From Biomphalaria glabrata (lineage: Eukaryota > Mollusca > Gastropoda > Planorbidae), in NCBI RefSeq assembly GCF_947242115.1, contig NC_074728.1:23143542-23207541 (forward strand): a DNA stretch of 64,000 nucleotides. The letters are read 5' to 3'. The notes under the pieces were generated by a model that saw nothing but the letters and a program-made list of their open reading frames with translations, searched no databases and was not told the origin of the DNA. Below, in pieces: positions 33,901 to 48,900 of this stretch. Made by a program: the position numbers and the translations under genes. How positions within the stretch are numbered: the stretch's first letter is position 1; each line of letters opens with the position of its first letter.

Positions 33901-36900
33901 GAAACCGTCCCAGTTTTCATGGGATATGCTCTGTACACATTTCAATATTATCGTTGATGAAGTTTTCAAGCTGAATGACTGTATTTTTAAGCCTCAAAAA
34001 ATTTCTATTTTTATTCCCCTTCACATATCGCTTGGAGGCGCGGTGGCTGAGTGGTAAAGCGCTTGACTCCCGAACCGAAGGTCCCGGGTTCGAATCCTGG
34101 TGAGAACAGCGATTTTTTCATTTCCTGATCTTTGGGCGCCCCTGAGTCCACCCAGCTCTAAATGGGTACCTGACATTAGTTGGGGAAAAAGTAAAGGCGG
34201 TTGGTCTTTGTGCTGTCCACATGACACCCTTGTTAACCGTAGGCCACAGAAACAGATGACCTTTACATCTTCTGCCCTATAGACCACAAGGTCTGAAAGG
34301 GGAACTTTACTTTTTTACTTATCGCTTAGTGAGACTTAATTGAATCATTGGGGTACCATTCATGATCTGTCAATCCTCATATCATTCGGAGTAACGAAGG
34401 CTAGAGGCTAAGGCAACGCCCAACTTTGTCCATTCCAAATCCAAGCTGAGTATCTGCAGTTAGGTGGTTAACACCATCCCCCCTCACATCCCCCCTCACA
34501 TGTTTTGGTCAGCTTGTTGAAGCTGTTTTCTTGGACATAGCGCTGAGAACAACATGCACAAGATCTAGAAGACAGTGGCGTAGCAAGGTGACCGTGGGCC
34601 CGGGATCAAGAACATCTTGGTGGGCCCCCCTCCAGCAAATTAGACACATTTAGTGAGTGACAAAAAATGAGTAATCTAAATGTAAAGACATTCCAATGTG
34701 AAGATCGTACCTTTTTTTAAATAAGTAATTATGTCTTAACGTTTGATTCAGTTAGGACTGCATATAAGTAATAGTGTCTTTAAAGTCAATGTTTGTGCAA
34801 CTTCTTAACAGAGTTAAACGACTTCAAAGTGTTTCAAATGAACAAAACAAATGTTCTTCCTAAGTTCTAATGTGGGTCCTAACTGGCCATGAGTCATGGG
34901 CCCAAGCGTAATAAACTCCTTCGCGCCATTGTTGCTACGCCACAGATGTGGGCCCTTGTTGGTCGTGGGCCCGGGTTCATTGAACCCCTTCGCGCCATGG
35001 ATACTACGCCATTGCTAAGAGATGGAAAGGTAACCAGTGAGGCCGTCCACCCGAAAGTTGAGCATGACGGGCCATCAAAGGTGCTGCTCCTTGTTTTACT
35101 GTCTCTGAAGATGTCGCTTTTTGATTGAAACACTGCGCAAAGAAATATTTGAATTTATCTAAACAATACCGAAGTAGAAAAAAAAAAGCACGACAAAAGG
35201 ACTCTACAATCTAGTGTCCCTTGCCTTGTGCCCACGGCTAGAATAATGTTTAGGGAGCTCATCTTTTACTCCGCGTCAAAGAAAAAGTACCGAATATTCT
35301 GTGACTAAAATCGTACCTTCACAGGGCAGCTAGTGTCAAGGTTAGAGATGTCTACAGACTTGCCAGTTCTGAGAAATTTACACTGACCGTCTACGTGACG
35401 TCTAATAATAGAAGCGTTGAGTCCATGCAAGCCTTGCCATGTGAAGGGTGGGGTACAAGGTATTTTACCCACACGGTTAGGTAAGACAAACCTGTATAGT
35501 TGCATGTACAGCTGTTGGTATAGCTCTAGGTATAGGTAGCTAGCAGGGCCGGTCCTAAAGATTGCAGGGCCCAATGCGAAACGGACTGCGCGGGGCCCAG
35601 ACTGTGTTGGGAAAAGGATAATAAGTGAAATTTAAGAATTTGTATTAGAAAATATATTCGTCTTTGCATTTTGTTCATACTTTACTGCGTACAAAATCAC
35701 GATCAAATAAAAAAAAATATCGGTTTTGATTTTTATAAAGAGATCAAGACAGATTTAAATATATAGGCCAGTGATTCGTATAGTAAATAAAGTCATGGAA
35801 CTTCCGGTTTTGGTTAAAATTCGCCCTATTATTACATTTTTAATTAAATGAAAGCTGACTACGTATTTTTATATCGCGCGTAGATTTGGCGTTTTCTATA
35901 TTGAATGACACCCCAAAACGACAATTTTGTCTATTTTTTCTGGGGATTTTCGATAGCTTTCGGGAGATTTTCAGAAACATCGAAAATCTGTGAAAAGTTA
36001 TAATAGTTAATTTAATTATTTACACCAAGAATTAGCGCGGAGCCTATAAAAGTGTGGAGCCCTCTGGGGCCTTATAGATTGCAGTGGCTTAAGGCCGGCC
36101 CTGGTAGCTAGTGTTGGAATTATTGAGATTAAGATTTTTTTTTTACCGCTTTATCATTTTCTGATTCTTAATTTGATCCTTCAACACAAAAGTTGATCCT
36201 CAGTGTAATGTATTCTTCTTAGGAGGTAATTGCTTCAAAACCATTAATAACGATAACTTTTTAGGCATATAACTTTTTTTTTACCCTCTAGCCTCCACTA
36301 TTTGTAATTATAATTCAACTGAGTAAAATAATTAACTTATATGATGGTATATTGTGTCTATAAGGTGTGTGGTGACTGTGGTGACCAGTGGATGAAATGA
36401 CCAGGGATGAAGTGACCGGGGATGAAGTGACCGGGGATGAAATGACCAGGGATGAAGTGACCGGGGATGATCTGACCAGTGAATGAAATGACCAGTGTAT
36501 GAAATGACAAGGGGATGAAATGACCAGGGGATGAAATGACCAGGGGATGAAGTGACCGGGGATGAAGTGACCGGGGATGAAATGACCAGTGGATGAAATG
36601 ACCAGGGGATGAAGTGACCGGGGAAGAAGTGACTGGGGATGCAGTGACCGGGGATGAAATGACAAGGGGATGAAATGACCAGTGGATGAAATGACCAGGG
36701 GATGAAATCACAAGGGGATGAAATGACCAGTGGATGAAATGACCGGGAACCTGTGACTGTGACAGGTCATGAGAAATACTTAGCCCTTAGTTTCTAATTT
36801 AAAAGAGCTCTTCCAGGAAACCTCTCTACGTCATCCTTGTGACCCAGGAGCTAAATCGGGTCAGCGTCACGTTCACTGCTGTGGACGATCCCGAGTTTGT

Positions 36901-39900
36901 TGTCAGGTTCCAGGGAATGGACTACGGAAACAGTGACTACTTGGATGTGGGGTTGTTAAGGTAGGGGTTGTCTGTATCACGTGACAAAATGGCGAGCGCT
37001 TCAGGCGTGGCCTGCGTCATTTTTTTTTTACAGTAGAAAAGAGAAATATTTGTAGAAAAAAAGACGTCATTACTTGCTTGAGATTTCAAGTTTCTCTATT
37101 CAAGCGCCTCTATTTGGACCCCTGCTATTAAAGAAACATCTGGTTAAAACGATTATTTTTTGCTTTCTTTTTTTTACAATACCTCAGAACTTCATGGGAC
37201 CTGGATCTCAGACAGCTGATCTCAAAAAAGGCTCGAACGATTTTGCGATATTCCTAGAAATTAAACAGTTGATGTCCCCTGTCGCGGAGAAAAGAATTAC
37301 TAGCTTGTTGGTTACACGGGTAAAACGCTAGTCTAACCATTATCATTTTTAATGTAAAAAAATAAAATATACTTAACTTTGGCTAGAGAATTAGATCTAG
37401 GATTCTATGTCTCTCGGTTTTCAAAGGATTATCGCGTTCTTGAAAGGATTATCGCTTACGGAAATTTCCGAATGAACGGCTTTATTGATTCCGGAGTTTA
37501 GTAAATGAATGTTTAGGAACAATTTGCGCATCGTCTGCTAAGTCTAGATCAGTGGTTTCCAAACTTTTTTGTCTCTTAGACCCCTTGCCATCTTTTCTGG
37601 ATTACGGTAGTCCCCCTGCTTAACTTATATTGCATTTTCACAAATTCATCAACTCCATTTTTAAAACTTATTTCTAACGTTTAAATTTAGAGAGATCTTT
37701 TTGATTGGTGAAATTCGAGTTTAAACCAATTAATATAACAATTAATATATATTACTGGAATCTCCAAACACATTAGAAAAGTGTGGGTTTGTTTTGCAGG
37801 TTCATCATTCGTTGATCTTTCACGTCTGGCTCGAATGTTGGGTCCACGGCGCTGTTTTCATTAACAGGAGAAGGGGCGAAGGCGAGTAACTGGCGCCTAA
37901 ATCACTAAGCTTTGGGCAGAAGGGACTCATTAGCCTTCGCTTGCAACCCACCAAGCAAAAGGAAAACTGAATTCAAACCTCAGCTGCCTTGCAACTGTAC
38001 TCAAACCCTTATGCAGTTTGCAGCACACAGCGCTATGCCCTGTCAGAGCCTGCGACTCGCTGATCCCAAACTGTATATGCTTTCATTTTCATTTGATTGC
38101 CTGGAATATTTAAATACAAAGTACAAATCATATATTCGTGAATGAAATAATTACATTAATGGGGTGTGAAAATTAACGTCACGACCTGATTAAATGTAAT
38201 CCATTATCGTAGACCCCCCCCCCCCCACGGTGGACATCTCTTAGACCCCCAATTTATTTTGTTCACTTTCGTAGACCCCCTTGGAAGTCTTCGTAGACCC
38301 CTAGGGGTCTATATAGACCACTTTGGGAATCACTGGTCTGGATCTATAAGTGCTTATCATTTGATCTAAATATCTATACATTCGCTTAACCAGGATTCAT
38401 TCTCGGGGAGAAAGGGGGGAATAGGACAGGATATAAAATAAAGTTTTTAAATCTAACAATCATTCATTTTTAAAAGAAAAACAATAGCCCTGCAAAAAGC
38501 AGGTATTGTCTTTTTTTTAAACGTATTTTAACTGTTTTTCTTGTTTATATTGCTAAAAATTGTATTTGAAATAAGTGTATTTTCTTATTCTAGATATGAA
38601 AGTTATACAGTTTACTTATGCAACGAAACAAAATACTATTTCGGTAAGATTTTTATAAATTTGAAGTATAAACATTTTTAGACCAGGGGATTGCGTTTAG
38701 TGTATAGACAATTATGTGCTAATTTATTTCTTGAAACAACCAAAGCCACAAGAAAGCGTTAGAAACACATTTTTTTTACTGTCAAATTAGGGCCGGCCCT
38801 AGTTATTGGAGGCCCTAGGGGAAGTGAATAGGTTGGCTCCAAATGAAGTGTAAAAGTAAAAAATTAAGACCGAAAAATATGCAATGAATTAAAACCCTTC
38901 CTGTATCTATATGTAAGTCAACAAATAAGTTAAATTCATAATGCGCCTATAGTGTAAATACATTTCAATGATGATTCATGATCCGAAAGAATTTTCAACA
39001 TTTCACCAAAAGGAAAAGATAATGTCCTTCTAACTAACTTCTGCAGTCTAACAAGTAGATCTACACATTCGGGTGTAAACCTTGAATAATAGTAAAAACT
39101 TATAGCGAGGCTAGTACACATAGAGCCATAGAGTTTCAGATTTATTCGATATTTTTTTTTTCTTTTAAATATTTGACCCCACCGATCGGCGGCCATTTGC
39201 GGCTACCTAGTTTGCCTATGCCTATAGCAAGCCCTGGTAATATATTTGGAAAAAACACTGACAATTTTTTAAAGGAGCCTAATAAATGCAATAATGCGGA
39301 TCTTCCTTCAATGTTAAGGATTATAAAATCTCTCTGTTGTTGACAAGACGTTTAATAACATCAGAAGTGTCAACTAAACGGTGACCTAACTCTGACTCTA
39401 GTACTTTTACACATTATTTTAGGTCTTGATATAACCGCTCATAATTTCCCGATTGGAGTTATCACTGGATTCTGTCCTGTCAGTACCGGATTCCCTTCAT
39501 GTGTAGAGCAAACAGCTATAGAGAGAATTAAGCTAGAGAACTTCGCAATGGGTACGGATTCAATTTTCATAAGAAATGATGTTATGTTTATCTTCGATCC
39601 TGATGGACGAGGTTTTTCTTTAATTGCTGTTTTTATTTGACTGTTATATGTCGTTATTATCATCATTCGTCTGATTTGTTCCTCATAGGAAGTAGGGCCG
39701 CAGTTAAAAACACGCTATCGTCCACAGTCTCTTGCTGGTTGTAGTTGTTTTACTTGTTATCCAGGAACCAGGCACAGACATTTGGGCATTAGGGCCAAAG
39801 ATTCTTAGTGTAATCCTCAATGACAAGCCTTATTACAATTATATATATATAAGAGAATGAAAATTCATAATCCGAACCTCCGCTGCCTTGCGGCTATACC

Positions 39901-42900
39901 GAAACACAGGAAAGGCTAAGCCTCAGCAGCGGTTCTCAACCTTTTTTTTCTCGGCGACCCCTTATTATAATCCCCCACTCTGCCGCGACCCCCACCCACA
40001 ATAACAATCCATATTTTCGATGGTCTTATTCGACCCCTGGCAAATCGTCAATCGACCCCCAAGTTGGTTGAGAACCCCTGGCTTAGGGAGACAACCTTGA
40101 GGAAAAATCATTAGTTTGTGACTCTTAGGCAGATTGTGACACACTGTGCTTACAGCCTGGCAAAGCCTGCGGCGCTACTGATCCCAAACTGTATCGGATA
40201 TTCCGTTCCTTTGGTCACATCAGCTGTGCAGAGGGGGGGGGGAACTGCTGTGTGGGCGACAACGTTCTGACCATAGATAATGCCCTGGCTTTCATCTCGC
40301 TTGTTCGAGTTGAGCCATAGTCGCTCTACGACTGAAGGAGGCCAACTATATATGATTAATTCTCTCTTTAATATCTGCTTGACCCTTTTCATTAATAGCT
40401 ACTTGTTTTTCTCTATTGAAACATTATTCAAATCCTCATTTTGTTTTTTTTACAAAGCTTATGTCAACTCACACTGTCTATCCGGTAAAAAAGTTTGTAC
40501 ACTTTATTTCTTCCACGCTCAATCTCGGATCAAGCTGAAATTTTGAACAGTTATTTCTTTTACCTGACATAACAAGAATAAATTTAAAAAAAAAAACAAA
40601 CAATTAACAAGTTAGTTAATTAACTATTGGTAATTAATTATTTGCTTTGGAATCTTGAACAAAATGAACGAAATCGTACTTGAAAGATGTTGGGGTATAA
40701 GCTAAATTAGTCCCTTTGAGGACCCTTGAACCATAAGTAAAATTTTTTTTTATGCACAAGGAAAAAAAAACGATCATGTAAACATTCACCAAGATACCCC
40801 CCCCCCTTTTTTTTTTCCCCTTTCTTAACTGGTCAGTAACTGGTCCAGACAAGTGATAGGATTATAGCGGGGCATTTAGAAAGCTAAAAGCTAAATAAAA
40901 ACAATAGGTAAAAATATTTCTGTTCGAACAGATTTATTATGTCTAGAGAGATAGTCAGTATAAATCAGTGATGCCCAACTTAATTTCATCTACGGGCCAC
41001 TTTAATTTCCGACACTCGCGTTGCCACATTACCGAAACGGTACGTAATTAAACAAAATTGACCCAGTTATTACTATTACTTATATTATTACTTATATTAC
41101 TTATATTATTTATTGGGATATTTGAAATGTATCTTTTTTATTTTACGCAGCAGAAAATGGCTTCATATGTGAGCAACATTTTAGCTATTTTTTTCCACCG
41201 ACTCATTTTCGTGTCTCTTTTTGGTAAAGATTCACCTAAATCCTCCAATCTCTAATTATAGCTTATAGCATGCTCAGCGCGCTTTGGTCCAATCTATTTG
41301 TGGACCAGTGGTGGGGAAGAGGTGTCTGGAAGAAGGTTTTCCGTGCTGCCTTTAGGCGCTCAGTAAACACAACTCTGCCCGAGTCGGGTATCGAGCCTTG
41401 AGCCTCCTTCATAGGTAGCCAAGACTTCAGGCGTACATAGCCTCTCGACCACGCTTGTAGGCGTACTTTAAAAAATATTTTTATTCCAAGAATGCCGTCA
41501 TATTAGTTTTATAATTCTGTTTATGTAATTATTTTTTTAATCATAGTTTTTTTTTTTTATAAAACAAATATGGTAATTATTTACTATCATGTTCCACCAT
41601 AAAGTAAAGATCCATTCACTTTTCCGGGTAGATTCTACATTCAGAATCCCATTTCATAAACGCACAAATGTTAAATGTCAGGGTACCAATCCATCAGAAA
41701 AATAGTGAGGGTTCTAACATAGATACATTTTTCAACCTCTTTTTTTAAGGGTGGGAATTTTCTGGGCATCACTGATATAAATACATGACTGATCCAAACT
41801 AATTGATACAATGACACTTAATATAAGCTATGTGATCTTTAAATAGTATTTTTTTTTTGTTCTTGCTTGAACGGTAGAGATGCTTTTCCCGTTTCAATCG
41901 TTTGGCACCGAGTTCTTCATCTTTTGGCTAGACTCAGACTACATGAAAGGAGTACTGTTGGTATCGGCTCCTCTACCAAAAACCCAAATCACAGAATACA
42001 GTGTCTACGGAACGTCTGCGCCTTACGATGTCACCCCTAGCAAAACGGTATGGTAAGCAAACTTAAGTCATTTTAAATACGAATTTGGCTCCGTGTTTCA
42101 CTACCTGCGTAGCGATTAGCGTATGTGTTTGTGTGTGTGTTTTGGGGTATTTTTTTTTTGGGGGGGGGGGGGGGGGTAAAATTGGCTGGTGGGAAGGTAT
42201 CTTTAAATTAAACAAGAAAATATCTTTTTTTTTTTCTAATATCAAACCTTATACTAAACATAGTTGTATCTTGAACTTGGCTTGGCTACCTAGAAGGGGG
42301 CTCGAGGTTCGACACCCGACTCGGGCAGAGTTGTGTTTACTGAGCGCCTAAAGGCAGTACGGAAAACCAACTCCTAGATATCCCCTCTCCCCCACTGGTC
42401 CACATATGAGATTGGACCAAAAGCGCTCTGAGCATGCTATAAGCACGAAAATAGCGCTATATAAAAGCTATAATAATAATAATAATTAGTTTGGACCTGT
42501 CATGTAATTAAGTTTGTAATATTACTATACTAATAATAAAAAAAGGGTTTATAAAAAAAGTGGTTGGGGGGGGGGGACGATTTTAATTCGAACTCATGGC
42601 TCAAGCCGACATTGTAACCACTCAGCTAGTGAAGTTCTTATGAACTTAGAAGAATGTATGATTTATGCATTGTTTATAGAGTCTCGTCTTATTTCATGTT
42701 TGTTTTCACCGAGACTCATCTTCTTTCTTGAAGTAACGTCTGTATTATATAAGATAAGAACACGACACGTAAAGGGGACTAACTCAGTTTATACCACTAC
42801 TTCAGTCAAGTACATTTTCTTTTCCTTGTCCCTGGACGAAACCCTGCTGTTCTGCGTAGTGCACGCATGTCAATACAGGTCAGTGGCATGTGGCTTCCCC

Positions 42901-45900
42901 GCTCTTTAAGTCAAAGTGAAGTGAGTCTGTGGCATTCGAAAAGAATATTAGAGAACCCGTTTCCATTTTCTCTCCGCTGTGGGGGCATCGAGATTAAAGT
43001 CTAATAGGCCATCAGGTTGGACAGTTTAATCTTCCCACAATTATTAACTTTGCTTTATAAACATAATTTGAATATATCAAAATATTCGTCTTCTTGTAGT
43101 TATTTCTACTCAGTGGCGTCACTAGGGGGGTGCGGGGGGGTGCGGTCTGTACCGGGTGACGCCGAACCTAGTGACGCCACTGTTTCTACCTTTACCAACG
43201 TTTTTTCATGACGTAAATGTTTGTTTTTCAGGTCAATATGTCTTCACCCGCCAAAATCCTCAAAAGTAACAATCCAATTCAAGTTATATTTGTTAGAAAC
43301 ATCTTTTGCTCAAAGCTAAGCACATCTATATCCAGTTATAACACACTTATCACAGATATCTTACCAACTACACTCTTCCTGAATGCTTATTACTGGAGGT
43401 ATGTTCATTAAAACCTAGTTTATTTGTTTTCAAGCTGACTTTATGATGATATTGCTAGACTACCAGTAAGCTAATTAGAATCGCTTATTCGAAGCATTGA
43501 GTGGTATATTGTTGGTCAGCTTCTGTCGTAGAACAATTATGGTTCATCTCAAACTCTTTTTCTGTGGAGCCCTATTTTATGAGAGACACTCCCTCTTGAA
43601 AAAAACGAGATGAAAGCCTGGGCATTGTCTCTGGTCGGAACGGTGTCGCCCACGCAGCAGTTCCCCCTTCTCCGCACAGCTGATGTAACCAAAGAAACGG
43701 AATCTCCGATACAGTTTGGAATCAATAGCGCCCTAGGCTCTGTTAGGCTGTAGCACGGTGTGCCACTATCTGCATAAGGGTCACCAGCTCCTGATTTTTC
43801 CTCAGGATTGTCTTCCAAAGTATTTCCTGTGTTTGGGTATAGCCGCAAGACAGCGGAGTTTTGGATTCTGAGTTTTCCTTCTGCTACATGGGTAGCCAAA
43901 CCAAGGCTAACGAGCCCCTCCAGTCCGAAGTTTACTGGCGCCTAAACCAGTGGTATATAGTGAACAATAAACGTGCGAAATGGTTACTGTGACAAGAGGG
44001 ACAATAAGGGTGGCTACCTTTATTTTTTTTTTATTAGCGTTAGTCCCCTTTATTACTTGATTTAAGTCCCTGTTAACTGTTTACAATCGCCACTCTCTCT
44101 TTCAACTGACCAGTGTAGTTTGAACTAAATCTCTATAATGTTTAACTAATACTTGTGTTGTTGTGCTAATGCTGTGTTACTCAAGAGGAGTGTGCCATCT
44201 TTGTGGGAAGAGTATTTCGATAATGAGCTAAGTAGACTTTATTTATTTTTTAGTACTAAGTTGGTTTATGTAAAGAGTATAGGTCTACTTAGTCTCTTAT
44301 CCTGTATGTTTTTTTTTAAAGACAGTGGTGTGTCTCATGATTGACGTCATTTCATTGTTTATGCATGTATGATATTACTGTAAACCATCGTTTTGGCTTT
44401 TTTCGTTGGCTTCAGCTGTTTTGGACTGCTATTCGTGCTTTAGATTCTTCATCCTCCATCTTGATTTTTGCTGTTACCTGCAGTGCCTGCATTCGGAGCT
44501 TTTCTCTTCTCTCCTCTGCTCTTGCGGCCTTTTCTTCGTTTTGCCGGGTAACTCTGGCAACGAGGGAACCGGTACCTTCTTACCTTAACGTGCAAGACTA
44601 CGCGCTATCCAGAGGCAGCACCATTGAGAAACATTGAGAAACAGACCGATCAAGGCACCAATTTTATATCAGACATCTTCCAACAGGCACTCCGCCATCG
44701 AACGCTTTCACCAAACACTTAAAAACAACTTAAAATTATTTTTGGCGTGTTTCAAGGTATTGTTGATGGCACAACAACTTCGAAAATTCTATGGGCACCT
44801 TTCTTGTAAACGTCAAATTCTTTTAGAAGTAGGGCTATTCTACTGTATATGTGTAGGCTGCAGGCAGGGTTCTTATATTCAATATATATTTAAAAGGCTT
44901 GCCATATATCGCGCATTAACGCTTTAAAAAAAAAGTAAAGTTCCCTTTTCAAACCTTTCGATCTATAGGGCAGATGATGTTAAGGTCATCTGGCCAACAG
45001 TGAACAAGCAGGGTGTCATGTGGTCAGCACAACAACCAACCGCCTTTACTTTCTCCAATTAAAGTCAGGTACCCAGGTCGACTTAGGGGCGCATGTTAAA
45101 AGTCCAAAACTTCAAAATCCTGGTCTTCAACGAGATTCGAACCCAGAACCCTAGGAAGCCAAGCGCTTAGCCACTCAGCCACCGCGTCCCCGTATCGTGC
45201 ATTGGCGTTGGATTATCTTTATGTTCAATATGTGATGAAGGGAGATGTGAGGTGTGTACAGAAGTATTGCTTTCTTCATCTTCAGGCTGTCCTGTTAAAG
45301 ATTTATTAGGGATTAATAATTGTTTGACATATCTAGTGATTATCTGACGGATTAATTGACTTATTGATCTACATCAGTGGTCTTCAACCTTTTTTGGCCT
45401 ACCGCCCCCTTTTCGAATTTTTTCTTTTAAAAAATCCGCCAGCGCCCCCCCCCCCCTTCTAAGAAAAACAGTTCTAAAGAAGCGTGAGAAGGCAAATTTG
45501 AACAAAATATCATCTATCTATTAATTTGTATGCTGTCAATAACACTTATCCCGGGAGACGACCGCATGCCAAAGGCGATTGTTGCGAACTCCTTGGCCTA
45601 TGACTGACGAGCTTTGAGCGGGACTGAGTTACAGAGGTGCCCCCTTACCCCGTGAGCGCTATAAAGATTTATTCAGGCGCCATTTCGCTCTCACTGGCAT
45701 AGAGGAAAGAACCTGGCAGCATTCTCTGGCAGCAGATAGCCTCTGAGAGAAACAGTTCGAGAGTTCTTACAAAAACTGCGGGACAAACATTTGATACTCA
45801 AAGAAAAGCCAGCATACAAAGGCTTTGTCTGCATAAACTCGGGAAAATATGTAGGTCGCTGTTGGGTTTGCATAGTTATGTGAAACACTGGACTCAGCCC

Positions 45901-48900
45901 AAATCTTCGGAATTAAAGGTAAAAACAGCCAATATTATCATTATGCAAAAATTATTTCAAATAATTTGCAGTGATTACACACACAAATTAATTGTAAAGA
46001 CTTTCTTTCAAATCCTAAGAAGTCTCCGTTTAAATTTTAAGGTTTAATTGTAAATTTAGTTTTATTTTTTAATATAAATATTATTATTGCTGAATTCACT
46101 ACAAAATGAAATTAAGCTAATGGTAACCTTGTGCCTCCTGCAGTCTGACAATATTAGAAATTTCAAGCTTTAAGTTAGCCAAGGCAAGGCAAAGGTCTCC
46201 TGTATTGGCTACATCCAGTCTATTTCTTTGCTTATTCATTAACTTTGTTACGCACTAAATCTAGGTTAACCATGTATGTTTACTGAAAAGCTAAAACATA
46301 ATTCCAATTTCGACCACAGTTTTGGAATTTTACTGAAACATTTAAATGCAGCCACATCTCTGTTGTACCTCTAGAGTCGTAGCTAGGAATTTCCATCGTT
46401 TGGGGGCCAGGGGTCTTGACATCTTTGGGGGCCGCTGCATTTTGCGTAATATTTAATTTACTTAATTAAAAAAGCACTTATTTGGGCCCCCTTAAATGGG
46501 GGCCGGGGTATTTTCAAATTTCCCCCCTCCCCCCACCCTAGCTACGCCACTGTGTGCCTCCTGTGTTTACATTCTTTTTACTGAAGACATAGTTTTGTAA
46601 ATCTATTTTTTCATGCAACTCAATTTCAACGTCAGTAACAGATGTTTAATAATTGTCATTTATATATATTTTAATTTTAGAAGCGAATCTTAATTTCTTC
46701 ATACAGCATTGTTATGTGAATTGCATAGATATCGGTGTCCTTGGGCTGTAATTTATTTGTCAACAAACAAGTTATGTGAGATTGTAAAACTCTTTAAAAT
46801 AGATTTAATATCTCGATAAAATAGAAAATAATATTATCAGTAAAAGTTAATCTCTTTCCTAGCAGTCGGAGGTTCATTTCATACATTTGTGTTAGATGCC
46901 TACCATGTAAAACAATTTTTTTTTAGCCTGCTTTAAGTCATCGCCAACTGTTGAATCTTCCCGTTTCTCAAAAAAAAAATGTATTTAAGAGCTTAAAAAA
47001 TGAGCCATAACAATTAACAAACTCCTTTCGAAATCCAGCGAACTTCAGTTTACAACAAGAGTCTAACACAGTCTAACATCTTTTTCATTATTTGTTTCAC
47101 AAAGATGTTGAAAGATGCGCTTATTTTCAGCATGGGTTTGTATTTTATTTACAGTTTTATAATTAGATTCAAATAGAAATCAAATTGCGGGCTAAACTTT
47201 TCTAGTGTATTTTTATAATTGTTCATGAATATTCTTAAATTATTTTTGGACATCGCTATATGTTCGTGAAGCCGACTTGATTTCATAACCTCATCTGAAA
47301 ATGCCATCAAAGTAGAACTTACTTTTTTTCTAGTGGCAATTCACTAAATCTCATGGAAATGTTTTCGTAACAACATTTTATCAATGTTTTTTGTTTTTAA
47401 AAAAAATTAAATTATTCTATTAAATGTTACCTTTAATGAATTTGCAATTAACATTTACATATCAATATATTAACATATGTAGATACAATACACTATAACC
47501 TAAACGGCGTATTACCTACTTTATTTATCAAATCTTAAACGTTTATACGCGCGGATCCAAGGACAATAAATACTCTCCATTCATAGCAAAAAGAGTAAGA
47601 ATTTAAAAATAGAAAATGGGATTCCCGAACTCAATTTCTAACGCTGTTTATGTTCTTAAATTAGAAGCAAGTTAATTAATTAGTCTATATTTAGTTTCCC
47701 AGCTTTAATGTTGAAGAATTTTAAAATTTGTTTTGTTTCAGAGCACCTTTAGTTTCTTCTTTATGCCGAGCGCTCCCTTATCGCCCCATTTTGTGCCCAG
47801 CGCCCCCCTACCGCCCCTTTGGCTCTCAGCGCCCCCCAAAATCTCGAAAACGCCCCCTAGGGGGCGATATCGCCCCCGTTGAAGACCACTGATCTACATA
47901 ATCAGCATCGAACTCAAATGAGGGCCTGAGAGGGTAAAATGCTCTTGTAAACATCTCGACAGAAAGCCTGCTGTTATGCAGTTGTGTAACTCGGGACTAA
48001 GAATTTTTGGTTTCTCGGACCTGTCGACGCGGAATTTAGTCTGGAGCAGTCGAAAGAGACACTACTTCCTCTTCTTTCCTCTCTTCTTTCCTCTCTTCTT
48101 TCCTCTTCTTTCCTCTCTTCTTTCCTATTCTTTCCTCTCTTCTTTCCTCTTCTTTCCTCTCTTCTTTCCTCTCTTCTTTCCTCTCTTCTTTCCTCTTCTT
48201 TCCTCTCTTCTTTCCTCTCTTCTTTCCTCTCTTCTTTCCTCTTCTTTCCTCTCTTCTTTCCTCTTCTTTCCTCTCTTCTTTCCTCTCTTCTTTCCTCTCT
48301 TCTTTCCTCTCTTCTTTCCTCTTCTTTCCTCTCTTCTTTCCTCTTCTTTCCTCTCTTCTTTCCTCTCTTCTTTCCTCTTCTTTCCTCTTCTTTCCTCTTC
48401 TTTCCTCTCTTCTTTCCTCTCTTCTTTCCTCTCTTCTTTCCTCTCTTCTTTCCTCTTCTTTCCTCTCTTCTTTCCTCTTCTTTCCTCTCTTCTTTCCTCT
48501 TTTCTTTCCTCTTCTTTAACGCAGTGGAAGCAATGAGTGTCGAAGTTTGGCTTAAAAAATAACAAATCTGAGCCAACTGGAAAGTGGCCCAACCCTGCAC
48601 TATGCTATAATAGATGACTTTAATCGACTTTTTAAAAACTTATTGTTCAATAGGTTTATCTCCGTCTTTAGCTAGTGATGGGACACAACTCCTTCGTCGT
48701 AATACTAACTTGTAATGTCATTGTCATGTATTGTATAAGTCTATGCCGTCATAACATGTAATATTTCAGAATAGTAAATATTCATTCACAGCACCCCGAA
48801 CTCTACTATGAATCTGAAGTATCATTTCGCTGTCATTGTGTGCCGACACCAAGATTTTGATAAAGGAATATACCTGGACAGACAGCTGCTGAAGAAGTAG

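Larger units (their letters stand above)
45375..47891 (+). mobile_element. 2.5-kb hAT non-autonomous element M6
   Basis: CAGTGGTCTTCAACCTT ... GTTGAAGACCACTG with a perfect 8-bp duplication ATCTACAT. GCGCCCCCC-rich subterminal regions on both sides. No transposase frame survives; two later insertions lie inside. Confidence 0.9.

Noticed and set aside
34033-34110. possible tRNA gene
   Set aside because: The A and B boxes belong to the SINE-A head, which recurs about fifteen times with the same non-tRNA body.
36315-36711. 116-117-codon Ser/His/Pro-rich minus-strand frames
   Set aside because: Minisatellite frames overlapping in two phases; an intronic repeat of the IgGFc gene.
42048-42054. 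stronger GTAAGC donor for exon 8
   Set aside because: Using it puts exon 9 in a frame with an early stop; GTATGG five bases earlier keeps the long frame.
47974-48600. 208-codon Lys/Arg/Glu-rich frame and its Phe/Leu complement
   Set aside because: Entirely produced by the polypyrimidine repeat.
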